From an uncultured Mailhella sp. (GTDB lineage Bacteria > Desulfobacterota > Desulfovibrionia > Desulfovibrionales > Desulfovibrionaceae): a DNA stretch of 11,478 nt. A program made the translations under genes and the position numbers. The notes beneath the pieces were generated by a model. It made no database searches. It saw nothing but the letters and a program-made list of their open reading frames with translations, and was not told where the DNA came from. The DNA is taken from contig CAJTMS010000057.1 of the NCBI GenBank assembly GCA_910577155.1, forward strand, positions 1 to 11,478, written 5' to 3'. The stretch's first letter is position 1; each line of letters opens with the position of its first letter. Positions 1 to 6,680 of this stretch are shown piece after piece.

Positions 1-160
1 AGCGTATAGTTGAATGAAAATCAAGCGAACAGTCTTTTTCCGTTTCTCATCCGAGATATGGCATTTTTTTTATTTTTAATTAAAAATTATGATATTTCAC
101 GAAATTATCGGCTATTTTTCTGAAAAATTGAATTTAAAAAGGAGAAAGCGAAAATATTGC
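1..160. other. AT-rich non-coding leader
   Basis: I see no convincing coding frame here. The stretch is very AT-rich and holds a perfect 16-bp palindrome, ATTTTTAATTAAAAAT, at 72-87. A GGAGAAAG string at 141-148 looks like a ribosome-binding site but has no usable start codon after it. The region may act as a curved or UP-like upstream element for the peroxidase gene, which is inference only. The end of any upstream gene lies outside the window. Confidence 0.4.
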
Positions 161-189
161 TTGTCTTATAAATGTGATAATGTTACAAA
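161..189 (+). promoter_or_regulatory. Candidate promoter of the peroxidase gene
   Basis: A possible -35 TTGTCT (161-166) lies 17 bp before an extended -10, TG-t-TACAAA (TG at 181-182, hexamer 184-189). This would start transcription near 196, just before the palindrome at 198-220. The hexamers are only partial matches and the AT-rich context offers alternatives such as GATAAT at 176-181, so the exact placement is uncertain. Confidence 0.3.
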
Positions 190-197
190 ACTATTAA

Positions 198-220
198 ATG
201 ATAATAGCTACTATTATCAT
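198..220. promoter_or_regulatory. Perfect 10-3-10 palindrome, Fur/PerR-like operator candidate
   Basis: The arms ATGATAATAG and CTATTATCAT are exact reverse complements separated by CTA. The element sits directly upstream of the AAAGGAGG ribosome-binding site (223-230) of the peroxidase gene and overlaps the likely transcription start. The GATAAT/ATTATC core resembles boxes bound by Fur-superfamily repressors (Fur, PerR). A peroxide-responsive repressor would suit a peroxidase gene, but the identity of the regulator is inference. As RNA it would also form a hairpin next to the ribosome-binding site. Confidence 0.6.
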
Positions 221-234
221 ATAAAGGAGGTTTT

Positions 235-1632
235 ATGAAACATGGTTCTCTTTTCCTCTTGGCAGGTGGTGTGCTTTGTGCAACACTCGCCATCGGAGCG
301 GGCAATGAAAGCATTGGCGCAGAAAAGAAAGTTCTAAACCAGCTGCAAATGGAGAAGTTTGCAAAAGTTTCTACTATTGTGGTTGACAAATGTATGGCAT
401 GTCACACCCGTGATTATGATTTGCCATTTTACGCAAAAATTCCCGGCATTAAAGAAATTATTGAAAAAGACTACACCGATGGTCTTCGTGCAATGGATCT
501 GAATTTGGAACTGGTTGATGTGAATAAGAACAAACCGGTTGGCGAATCAACATTGGCTAAAATGGAATGGGTTGTTTTAAATGATACCATGCCGCCTGCT
601 AAGTTTACTGCTGTACACTGGGGCAGCAAGCTTACCGGCGAAGATAAAGAAACTATCTTAAACTGGGTAAAAGAAACACGTGCTGGTCATTATGCTACAG
701 GACTTGCTGCTCCTGAATTTGCTAATGAACCATTACAGCCTCTTCCCGATGCACTTCCTGTAGATGCAAAGAAAGTTGCTCTCGGTGAAAAATTGTATAA
801 CGATAAACGCCTTTCCGAAGACAACACCGTTGCCTGTGCAACCTGCCACTCTTTTGAAAAAGCAGGTACTGATGAAAGACGTTTCAGTGAAGGCGTACGC
901 CAGCAAGTTGGTGACATCAACGCTCCTACCGTATTCAACGCCGTATTCAACGTAAAACAATTCTGGGACGGACGTGCGGCAGATCTTCAGGAACAAGCCG
1001 GCGGACCTCCGCTTAACCCAATTGAAATGGCTTCCAAGTCATGGGATGAAATTACTGCTAAATTAGCTCAAGACCCTGAATTGACAAAAGAATTTACAGC
1101 TGTTTATCCTTCCGGCTGGACAGGTGATAACATTACCAATGCTATCGCAGAATACGAAAGAACCCTTATCACTCCTAACAGCAAGTTTGACAAGTGGCTC
1201 AAGGGCGATAAGAAGGCTCTTACTGCCAATGAAGCAGAAGGCTATCAAAAGTTCAAACAATACCGCTGCTCCAGCTGTCACGTTGGACAATCTGTCGGCG
1301 GACAATCCTTTGAATATATGGACTTGAAGAAAGATTACTTTGCAGACCGCGGAAATCCGCTTGGTTCCGACAAGGGCTTGGAAGGCTTTACTAAGAACCC
1401 TGCCGACCTCCATAAGTTCAAAGTTCCAAACTTGCGCAATATTGAATTGACAGCTCCGTACATGCACGACGGAACAGTAGAAACTCTTGACGAAGCTGTT
1501 CGTATTATGGGTATCTACCTTTCAGGCTTGGAAGTTCCTCCTTCCGATCGTGATCAAATCGTTGCATTCTTACGCACCCTTACAGGTGATTTCAACGGCA
1601 AGCCTCTCACCGGCAAAGTTGCTAAGAAGTAA
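235..1632 (+). CDS. Three-haem periplasmic cytochrome c peroxidase
   Basis: This 465-aa protein probably reduces hydrogen peroxide to water in the periplasm with electrons from cytochromes or quinol. The N-terminus (about residues 1-29) is a signal peptide with a Leu/Ala/Gly-rich core. Three CXXCH haem sites are visible: C53-H57, C201-H205 and C345-H349. The last two belong to the usual bacterial di-haem peroxidase/MauG fold; FWDGRAADLQEQA (243-255) and NPIEM (261-265, E264 the likely catalytic glutamate) lie between them. TAPYMHDG (406-413) and a candidate haem-ligand M425 follow. The first site sits in an extra N-terminal haem-binding domain (about 35-150) with a TMPP motif whose M119 may be the distal ligand. 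This recalls the three-haem quinol peroxidase YhjA, but here with a cleavable-type signal rather than a clear membrane anchor. The start is set by AAAGGAGG four bases before ATG. The gene appears monocistronic. Confidence 0.93.
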   Translation: MKHGSLFLLAGGVLCATLAIGAGNESIGAEKKVLNQLQMEKFAKVSTIVVDKCMACHTRDYDLPFYAKIPGIKEIIEKDYTDGLRAMDLNLELVDVNKNKPVGESTLAKMEWVVLNDTMPPAKFTAVHWGSKLTGEDKETILNWVKETRAGHYATGLAAPEFANEPLQPLPDALPVDAKKVALGEKLYNDKRLSEDNTVACATCHSFEKAGTDERRFSEGVRQQVGDINAPTVFNAVFNVKQFWDGRAADLQEQAGGPPLNPIEMASKSWDEITAKLAQDPELTKEFTAVYPSGWTGDNITNAIAEYERTLITPNSKFDKWLKGDKKALTANEAEGYQKFKQYRCSSCHVGQSVGGQSFEYMDLKKDYFADRGNPLGSDKGLEGFTKNPADLHKFKVPNLRNIELTAPYMHDGTVETLDEAVRIMGIYLSGLEVPPSDRDQIVAFLRTLTGDFNGKPLTGKVAKK

Positions 1633-1661
1633 TGTGCTGAAAAGCAATTATGAGTAAAAAT

Positions 1662-1686
1662 AGCCCCCAAAATGGGGGCTTTTTTT
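1662..1686 (+). terminator. Rho-independent terminator of the peroxidase gene
   Basis: Perfect 7-bp stem AGCCCCC (1662-1668) / GGGGGCT (1674-1680) with an AAAAT loop, followed by a run of T to 1686. It lies 30 nt after the stop codon. Confidence 0.93.
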
Positions 1687-1739
1687 ATGTATTGCCGGCA
1701 TGGGAACTATAACGTTTACAATACCCTGACAGCTTGCCT

Positions 1740-1777
1740 CCATTGGGTGACAGCTCTGCTGTCCATTTCTGCAATGG
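1740..1777. repeat. Nested inverted repeat
   Basis: Inner arms GACAGC (1749-1754) and GCTGTC (1758-1763) are perfect, with a TCT loop. Outer arms CCATTG (1740-1745) and CAATGG (1772-1777) are also perfect. Together they could fold as an RNA hairpin with an asymmetric internal loop, or serve as a protein-binding site. There is no T-run directly after it, so it is not an obvious terminator. Confidence 0.45.
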
Positions 1778-1886
1778 CTCATTCAAAAAAGGCTTTTTAA
1801 TTGATCGTACGGTATTTTTACATGAAATTAGCTTTTATTTATACAATATTTTCAAAATCCGGCTATTAATTTTCCTCTTTTTTGTA

Positions 1887-1914
1887 TTGACAGCCTAGCT
1901 TTGTTCACGATATT
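1887..1914 (+). promoter_or_regulatory. Candidate sigma-70 promoter of the GGDEF gene
   Basis: A consensus -35 TTGACA (1887-1892) is followed after 16 bp by GATATT (1909-1914), or after 17 bp by ATATTT. The start would leave a leader of roughly 95 nt before the ATG at 2016. The -35 is a full match and the -10 a partial one. Confidence 0.45.
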
Positions 1915-1998
1915 TAATTTGCCGAAACCTACTGAATTTTTATTATGTTAGCGCAGCTTTTGAGAGCGTATTTCATGATGTGACATGAAGGAAACGTT

Positions 1999-2019
1999 AT
2001 GAAGAGGCGAAGCATATGA
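1999..2019 (+). CDS. Possible leader mini-ORF (MKRRSI)
   Basis: ATG at 1999 follows an AAGGAAA string (1988-1994) and reads six codons, MKRRSI, before a TGA. That TGA overlaps the ATG of the GGDEF gene as ATGA. This layout would allow translational coupling. It is too short to support by composition and may be chance; the longer downstream frame also has its own AAGAGG at 2002-2007. Confidence 0.2.
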   Translation: MKRRSI

Positions 2020-3377
2020 GTGAAAAAACGAAAAAAGTAATTCATGGAATTCGTATCCGTACGGTGAGCTATGTGATGATTTTTTTATCTATCATGCTCT
2101 ATTTTGTATTGCTTTTTGTCAGCCATAAAGTTTCCAAAGAATATGAAGTTATTGTGTATGCCACTGAAGAGTATATTAAATGCGATGAAGAGGCGCAGGA
2201 ACTCTGGGAAGGTTCCAATTATTTAACAGAACAGATACAGTTTTATGTCATGACGGGAAAAAGCGCATATGCCAATGCGTATTTTGAAGAAGCCTATGTC
2301 ACAAAACGCAGAGAGTTTGCGTTAACTACTTTGAAACAGCATAAAGTTCATCCCCATACCCGTTATTTTTTAGAAGAAGCCCTTGCCTCTTCCAATAAAT
2401 TAATGGAGCGGGAAATTTATGCCATTAAATTAACGGCATTGGCACAGGGAACGGATTTGCGGGAATTTCCCGCCATTGTGCAAAACGTTGTGCTCAATGA
2501 TGAAGATAAAGCTTTAACGCCTGATGAAATGCAGGAAAAAGCCCGTGAACTTATTTTCAGCAGGGACTATCATGAAGCAAAACTTTTGATTAAAAACAAT
2601 ATTAATTCTTTTGTGGACGAGGTTATCAGCAATACTTACAGCGACCAGCAAAAAAGCCTTTCCGTATTAAACAGTTTTTTTACTTTGAGCAAAGTAAGTT
2701 TCAGCATTTTATTTTTGCTCAATTTAATTCCTTTTGCCATGGTTATCTTGTTGATTATCAGACCGCTTCAGCGCTATATCAACAGTATGAGAGATGAGAA
2801 AAAATTAGAAATCATGGGCTCGTATGAATTTAAATACTTGGCACAGATTTATAATGATATCCATGAGATGAAAGCTTCCCATGAGGCGCTGCTCAGACAG
2901 CGGGCTGAACATGACGCTTTGACGGGACTTATCAACCGTGGTGCTTTTGAGCGGATAAAACAGCTTTTTACGGCTAACCCGATAGCTTTGGCGTTATTGA
3001 TTATTGATGTCGATGAATTTAAATTTATTAACGATCATTACGGACATGAAGTGGGAGATCAGATACTCCGGAAAATTGCCCGTATCATTAAAGAGAGCTT
3101 TCGCGTGAAGGACTATCCTGCTCGTATTGGCGGAGATGAATTTGCGGTTATTCTTGTGGATGTCACTGTAAAGGATAAGGATGTTATCAAGCGTAAAGTG
3201 GATAACATGAATGTCATGCTCCAAAATAGAGCAGACGGTTTGCCTCCGGTGTCCCTCAGCGTAGGCGGAGCTTTTTCCCAATTCGGATTTATTGAAGAAT
3301 TGTATGTCTATGCCGACCGTGCACTCTATGTGGTGAAAGAAAACGGACGCTGCGGCTGCCGTTTTTATGAGGATTGA
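2016..3377 (+). CDS. Membrane-anchored diguanylate cyclase (GGDEF)
   Basis: This 453-aa inner-membrane protein probably makes the second messenger c-di-GMP from two GTP. TM1 spans about residues 16-36 and TM2 about 229-248, and they enclose a helical extracytoplasmic sensor of about 190 residues. The segment LTEQIQFYVMTGKSAY (70-85) and the RRE-rich stretch after it resemble the helical-bundle sensors found in some chemoreceptors, kinases and GGDEF proteins. The ligand is unknown. The cytoplasmic GGDEF domain starts at DALTGLINR (300-308). It carries the metal-binding DVDEFKFIND (331-340) and an intact GGDEF signature (372-376). RVKD at 363-366, five residues before GGDEF, fits the RxxD inhibitory site, so product feedback is likely. 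No EAL or HD-GYP domain is present. The start is supported by AAGAGG eight bases before ATG. It faces the copZ-like gene across the repeat array. Confidence 0.92.
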   Translation: MSEKTKKVIHGIRIRTVSYVMIFLSIMLYFVLLFVSHKVSKEYEVIVYATEEYIKCDEEAQELWEGSNYLTEQIQFYVMTGKSAYANAYFEEAYVTKRREFALTTLKQHKVHPHTRYFLEEALASSNKLMEREIYAIKLTALAQGTDLREFPAIVQNVVLNDEDKALTPDEMQEKARELIFSRDYHEAKLLIKNNINSFVDEVISNTYSDQQKSLSVLNSFFTLSKVSFSILFLLNLIPFAMVILLIIRPLQRYINSMRDEKKLEIMGSYEFKYLAQIYNDIHEMKASHEALLRQRAEHDALTGLINRGAFERIKQLFTANPIALALLIIDVDEFKFINDHYGHEVGDQILRKIARIIKESFRVKDYPARIGGDEFAVILVDVTVKDKDVIKRKVDNMNVMLQNRADGLPPVSLSVGGAFSQFGFIEELYVYADRALYVVKENGRCGCRFYED

Positions 3378-3426
3378 GGCGAAGAAATAGCTGACGGCGG
3401 ATAAAAGTGGTATCTTTTTTCGGGGT

Positions 3427-3476
3427 GAAAAGCCCTCAAAAAATCAAGTATTCCCTTTGGGCTTGATTTTTAGAGG
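3427..3476 (-). terminator. Stem-loop of repeat copy 1
   Basis: Arms 3434-3448 and 3462-3476 pair over 15 positions with a single A-A mismatch. The 13-nt loop contains CCC-TTT-GGG. Read on the minus strand the stem is followed by GCTTTT, a shorter T-run than in copies 2 and 3, so termination should be weaker here. Confidence 0.5.
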
Positions 3477-3583
3477 ACGAGAACTTTTTAACGTATTGTA
3501 AGCTTAATATGGCTTCGCCATGTTGACAATATCTCTGCTGTCGCTATCCGTAGTTCGCAAGCTCATTAACAGCTGCCGCACGT

Positions 3584-3634
3584 AAAAAAGCCCTCAAAAA
3601 ATCAAGTATTCCCTTCGGGCTTGATTTTTAGAGG
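3584..3634 (-). terminator. Stem-loop of repeat copy 2
   Basis: Same 15-position stem (3592-3606 / 3620-3634), with the loop core changed to CCC-TTC-GGG. On the minus strand the stem is followed by GCTTTTTT, a typical intrinsic-terminator tail. AAGCCC before the stem can alternatively pair with GGGCTT inside it, giving a competing fold on the plus strand that ends in GATTTTT. Confidence 0.65.
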
Positions 3635-3741
3635 ATAAGAACTTTTTAACGTATTGTAAGCTTAATATGGCTTCGCCATGCTGACAATATCTCTGCTGTC
3701 GCTATCCGTAGTTCGCAAGCTCATTAACAGCTGCCGCACGT

Positions 3742-3792
3742 AAAAAAGCCCTCAAAAAATCAAGTATTCCCTTTGGGCTTGATTTTTAGAGG
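3742..3792 (-). terminator. Stem-loop of repeat copy 3
   Basis: Stem 3750-3764 / 3778-3792, loop core CCC-TTT-GGG as in copy 1, and a six-T tail on the minus strand. It lies just downstream (minus sense) of the copZ terminator and would act as a backup. Confidence 0.65.
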
Positions 3793-3850
3793 ACGAGAAC
3801 TTTTTAACGTATTGTAAGCTTAATATGGCTTCGCCATGCTGACAATACGT

Positions 3851-3883
3851 AAAAAAGCCCCCGGTATGTGTCCGAGGGCTTTT
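3851..3883 (-). terminator. Terminator of the copZ-like gene
   Basis: Arms AAAAGCCC (3853-3860) and GGGCTTTT (3876-3883) with inner CGG/CCG and loop TATGTGT. The C3861/A3875 position is a mismatch on plus but a U-G wobble on minus, and the T6 tail also reads on minus, which assigns it to copZ. It starts 51 nt past the copZ stop codon. Confidence 0.88.
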
Positions 3884-3933
3884 GCATAGCCTGCAACGTG
3901 CGGTATGTTTTTATCGTAAAAATGGTCTGGAAA

Positions 3934-4125
3934 TTATAAAACAGCGTCAAAGCCCTGTCCGTCAATAATGTCTTTTGCCTGTTCTTTGCTGATATTGCCT
4001 TCCCATGAAACGCATTTTTTTTCAAGGTCAACACGGACATTGCTTGCCCCTTGTTTGGTGAGGGCTTCTTTGACGGAATTGCTGCAATTTTGGCAATGCA
4101 TTCCATTGACAGCTATTGTTTGCAT
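3934..4125 (-). CDS. copZ: Copper chaperone, HMA domain (CopZ-like)
   Basis: This 63-aa cytoplasmic protein is a single heavy-metal-associated domain. It carries GMHCQNC (residues 8-14), with C11 and C14 the likely Cu+ ligands. The length matches CopZ chaperones, which deliver Cu+ to the CopA ATPase. The start is the ATG at 4125, because AAAGGAG lies seven bases before it on the minus strand. A further upstream in-frame ATG at 4185 would add 20 residues of unlikely sequence and lacks such a site. A TATACT -10-like hexamer (4147-4152, minus) is close upstream, with no good -35. It is divergent from the CopA gene, so the two probably share copper control. A mercury or other thiophilic-metal chaperone is less likely given the neighbour. 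Confidence 0.87.
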   Translation of the reverse strand: MQTIAVNGMHCQNCSNSVKEALTKQGASNVRVDLEKKCVSWEGNISKEQAKDIIDGQGFDAVL

Positions 4126-4214
4126 GATTAACTCCTTTCTGTCTTTAGTATAAAAGAAAAGTAAACATTTTACGGCAAAAGGCAAGCTGTTTCTTTAATT
4201 TTTTAGGATAATTC

Positions 4215-4229
4215 TGCAAGATACTTGCA
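4215..4229. promoter_or_regulatory. Palindromic operator candidate between copZ and copA
   Basis: TGCAAG-ATA-CTTGCA is a perfect 6-3-6 palindrome in the divergent intergenic region. It overlaps the copA -35 hexamer at 4225-4230, which is where a repressor would block polymerase. The regulator is not in the window and the sequence does not match the CopY, CueR or CsoR boxes I know. Confidence 0.5.
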
Positions 4230-4253
4230 AATGGGCTAAGATAAGCATAGAAT
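4225..4253 (+). promoter_or_regulatory. Sigma-70 promoter of copA
   Basis: -35 TTGCAA (4225-4230), 17-bp spacer, -10 TAGAAT (4248-4253, five of six consensus bases). Transcription would start near 4260, about 30 nt before the ATG. The 17-bp spacer is normal, which argues against the long-spacer MerR/CueR activation type. Confidence 0.6.
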
Positions 4254-4279
4254 AAAAAGAAAACAAGGCACTGCAAAAC

Positions 4280-4285
4280 AGGTGA
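4280..4285 (+). promoter_or_regulatory. Ribosome-binding site deciding the copA start
   Basis: AGGTGA lies five bases before the ATG at 4291. A GTG in frame at 4282 falls inside this string and has no site of its own, so the ATG is preferred. Confidence 0.6.
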
Positions 4286-4290
4286 GAGAT

Positions 4291-6639
4291 ATGCTGGAGT
4301 TAATATTGAAATTCAGAATTGAGGGTATGCACTGTTCGGCTTGTTCTTCACGCATAGAAAAAGTGATTTCCAAAATGCCGGAAGTGGATAAGGTGAGCGT
4401 GAGCCTTGCTTCCAATATGGCTGTTGTGCGTTTGCATGAAAAAGCTGACATTGTCCCTGCGATTATTGCAAAAATTGAAAACCTCGGTTTTACGGCAAAA
4501 TATGTGGATAATTCTGTGAGCGCAGCCAAACTTTGGCAGGAACAGCAGGAGAGTATGCAAAAGGAGCTGGCAGTCAAAAAACAGCGCGTGCTCACAGAGA
4601 TTTTATTTACCTTGCCTGTTTTTATATTGGCCATGGGCTATCATTTTGGGTTAGTGAATATTTCTCATGCTGTTTTGGATTTTCATCCCTCAAGCCATGC
4701 TTTGTTCAGCGTTTCAGCGGCACTTTTTATTTTAATCCAGTTTTTTTGTACTTTTATAGTGTTGTGGTCAGGACGGGATTTTTATTTAAAAGGCATCCCC
4801 AGTCTTTGGCACAGGGCTCCGAATATGGATACGCTGGTGGCGCTTGGCACAGGGGTTGCGTTTCTTGTCAGTGCCTATTATGCAGGGCAGTTTTTATATG
4901 CGGAATACAAACCGGGAGCACAGGAACTTGCCGTTTACAGCGAAATGATGAAAACAGCGGTGCATTATTTGTATTTTGAATCTTCTGCTGTTGTTATTGC
5001 TTTGATATCCTTAGGAAAATATCTGGAGCTTAAAGCAAAAAGCCGCACGTCCCTTGCGATTAAATCTCTTATGGATTTATCCCCCAAAACGGTGCGGAGA
5101 ATTAAGGAAAACGGCGAACAGGAATGCATTGGCACAGAATATGTTTTCCCCCATGATATGCTTTTTATCCCCAAAGGTGAGCAAATCCCCGTAGACGGTA
5201 TTTTGGTTAAAGGCGAAAGCAGTCTTGATACGTCTGCCATTACCGGCGAATATATGCCCTATGCGGTGAAAGAAGGCGATACGCTGATTTCAGGTTCCAT
5301 TAATATAGGCAGCGGACTGACCATGCGGGCAGAAAAAACAGGGGAAGACAGTGTGCTTGCCAAAATTATCCGTCTGGTACAGGAAGCCCAAAGCTCCAAA
5401 GCCCCCATTGCCAAATATGCGGATATTATCAGCCTGTATTTTGTCCCTGCCATTTTAGCGATTGCCCTTGTGACCTTTTTATACTGGCAGTTTGTCCAAG
5501 GGGATTTCGGACTGGCTATTTTGTTTACCGTGTCTGTGCTGGTGGTGGCATGTCCCTGTGCCTTGGGGCTTGCAACGCCCATGTCCATTATGGTGGCAAC
5601 AGGGCGGGGAGCAAAACTGGGCTTGCTTATTAAAAATGGTACGGCTTTAGAGCTGGCAGGAAAAGTGAATACTGTTGTTTTTGATAAAACAGGCACTCTC
5701 ACGGAAGGTAAGGCGAAACTTCATCTGGAATATGTATCGGCAGCAGGGAAAGAACAGGGCGAAAATGCGGAAAAATTGATTGCCATTGCCTGCGCCATGG
5801 AAAAAAATTCTGCTCATCCCTTAGCAAAAGCCTTTTTGGAAAGTTTCCCCTTCAATGAACTTTCCCTGCCCATACCGGAGAATATCGAAGAAAAAACAGG
5901 ACGGGGCATTGCCGCCGATTATAGAGGCAAGCACTATCTTTTAGGCAATGAAGCCTTTATGCGTGAACACGGCATTGCAGCAACGTCTGAACAGCAAGCC
6001 TGCGTGGAAGAAATTACTGCCCATGCAAAAAGTCCGCTTTTTTTGGGGGAAGGTGCGTCTTTACAGGCGATTTTCTCCATTGAAGATACTATCCGTGAAG
6101 CGAGCTATGACGTCATTGAAAAATTGCACCGGCAAAATATCACGCCTATACTTTTGAGCGGGGATAATAAAAAAACAGTGCTCAGCGTGGCAAAAAAACT
6201 CGGCATTGCAGAGGAAAACTGTTTTTACGAAGTCTTGCCCACAGACAAGGAAGCCTGCATTGCAGCGCTCAAAGAGCAGGGCAAAAGCGTAGCCATGGTG
6301 GGTGACGGTATCAATGACGCACCGGCTTTGGCGTCTGCCCATGTGGGTATTGTTATGGGCGGCGGCATGGATATTGCTTTAGAAGCAGGGGATATTGTGC
6401 TCCTCAGGGGCATGGAAGGGCTTGATACGGCGCTTCGCCTCTCCAAAGCAACCATGAACAATATTAAACTGAGTCTTTTCTGGGCATTTTGCTATAATAT
6501 TATTCTTATCCCTGTGGCATGCGGACTTTTTTATACTGCCTACGGAATGAGTTTTTCACCCATGTTTGCAGGAGCAGCCATGGCGCTGTCCTCCGTTTCT
6601 GTGGTCAGCAATGCCCTGCGCTTGAGATATTTTAAATAA
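4291..6639 (+). CDS. copA: Cu+-exporting P1B-type ATPase (CopA)
   Basis: This 782-aa inner-membrane pump uses ATP to export Cu+ from the cytoplasm. One N-terminal HMA domain has GMHCSAC (residues 12-18). Transmembrane helices follow from about 105. The actuator domain has the TGE motif (318-320). The ion path includes the CPC motif (421-423), YN (735-736) and M764-x-x-S767-S768, the combination expected of Cu+/Ag+ P1B-1 pumps. Phosphorylation is at D465 in DKTGT. The nucleotide domain has the HP dipeptide (509-510) and TGRG (536-539), and GDGIND is at 671-676. The length is typical of bacterial CopA with one metal-binding domain. The gene is divergent from the copZ-like chaperone. Readthrough into comEC across 99 nt is possible, since no clear plus-strand terminator separates them. 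A silver substrate cannot be excluded. Confidence 0.96.
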   Translation: MLELILKFRIEGMHCSACSSRIEKVISKMPEVDKVSVSLASNMAVVRLHEKADIVPAIIAKIENLGFTAKYVDNSVSAAKLWQEQQESMQKELAVKKQRVLTEILFTLPVFILAMGYHFGLVNISHAVLDFHPSSHALFSVSAALFILIQFFCTFIVLWSGRDFYLKGIPSLWHRAPNMDTLVALGTGVAFLVSAYYAGQFLYAEYKPGAQELAVYSEMMKTAVHYLYFESSAVVIALISLGKYLELKAKSRTSLAIKSLMDLSPKTVRRIKENGEQECIGTEYVFPHDMLFIPKGEQIPVDGILVKGESSLDTSAITGEYMPYAVKEGDTLISGSINIGSGLTMRAEKTGEDSVLAKIIRLVQEAQSSKAPIAKYADIISLYFVPAILAIALVTFLYWQFVQGDFGLAILFTVSVLVVACPCALGLATPMSIMVATGRGAKLGLLIKNGTALELAGKVNTVVFDKTGTLTEGKAKLHLEYVSAAGKEQGENAEKLIAIACAMEKNSAHPLAKAFLESFPFNELSLPIPENIEEKTGRGIAADYRGKHYLLGNEAFMREHGIAATSEQQACVEEITAHAKSPLFLGEGASLQAIFSIEDTIREASYDVIEKLHRQNITPILLSGDNKKTVLSVAKKLGIAEENCFYEVLPTDKEACIAALKEQGKSVAMVGDGINDAPALASAHVGIVMGGGMDIALEAGDIVLLRGMEGLDTALRLSKATMNNIKLSLFWAFCYNIILIPVACGLFYTAYGMSFSPMFAGAAMALSSVSVVSNALRLRYFK

Positions 6640-6644
6640 ATTTG

Positions 6645-6674
6645 TTATCATGCTGCTCAAGAGCGTTGTGATAA
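6645..6674. repeat. Symmetric 30-nt inverted repeat after copA
   Basis: TTATCA (6645-6650) pairs with TGATAA (6669-6674), and GCTC (6655-6658) with GAGC (6661-6664), around an AA centre with four unpaired bases on each side. It starts five bases after the copA stop. No T-run follows on plus, so it is not a standard terminator; it may be an operator or an mRNA 3' structure. Confidence 0.45.
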
Positions 6675-6680
6675 AAATAA

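Larger units (their letters stand above)
1690..1998. other. Gene-poor intergenic region
   Basis: No supported protein gene lies in this roughly 310-nt stretch. It holds a nested inverted repeat at 1740-1777 and a promoter candidate at 1887-1914, both listed separately, and is otherwise AT-rich. Two copies of TGACAGCT (1727-1734 and 1748-1755) lie in and next to the inverted repeat. Confidence 0.5.
3428..3847. repeat. Tandem array of a 158-bp structured repeat (2 full copies plus a shortened third)
   Basis: Copies start near 3428, 3581 and 3739; equivalent bases are exactly 158 apart (AGCCCTC at 3431, 3589, 3747). Each copy has a 109-nt core with two palindromes. The first is a 15-bp stem-loop. 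The second is nested: TATTGT/ACAATA arms enclose ATGGC-TTC-GCCAT. A 49-nt tail follows the core in copies 1 and 2. The third copy stops exactly at the end of the second palindrome and runs straight into the copZ terminator, which begins with the same CGTAAAAAAGCCC string as copies 2 and 3. I count four base differences between copies 1 and 2 over about 150 nt, so the duplication looks recent. No long frame supports a protein product. Confidence 0.93.

Noticed and set aside
174..189. CRP/FNR-type site TGTGA-N5-TTACA upstream of the peroxidase gene
   Set aside because: The arms match at only five of seven pairs and the spacing is one base short of the usual six.
268..282. Lipobox at C15 of the peroxidase
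   Set aside because: The residue before the cysteine is Leu (GVLC), which does not fit the lipobox rule; an ordinary signal peptide fits better.
3504..3566. 20-codon frame (MSLRTTDSDSRDIV-start) on minus inside repeat copy 1, also present in copy 2 at 3662-3724
   Set aside because: It has no ribosome-binding site, it overlaps the second palindrome, and the third copy lacks its start, so coding is not supported.
3428..3847. CRISPR array
   Set aside because: The units are 158 nt and nearly identical along their whole length, with no unique spacers and no cas genes nearby.
4126..4185. 20-residue N-terminal extension of the copZ-like protein
   Set aside because: AAAGGAG sits just before the ATG at 4125, and the extension does not resemble HMA proteins.
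4282..4290. GTG start for copA giving three more residues
   Set aside because: The GTG falls inside the AGGTGA ribosome-binding site that serves the ATG at 4291.
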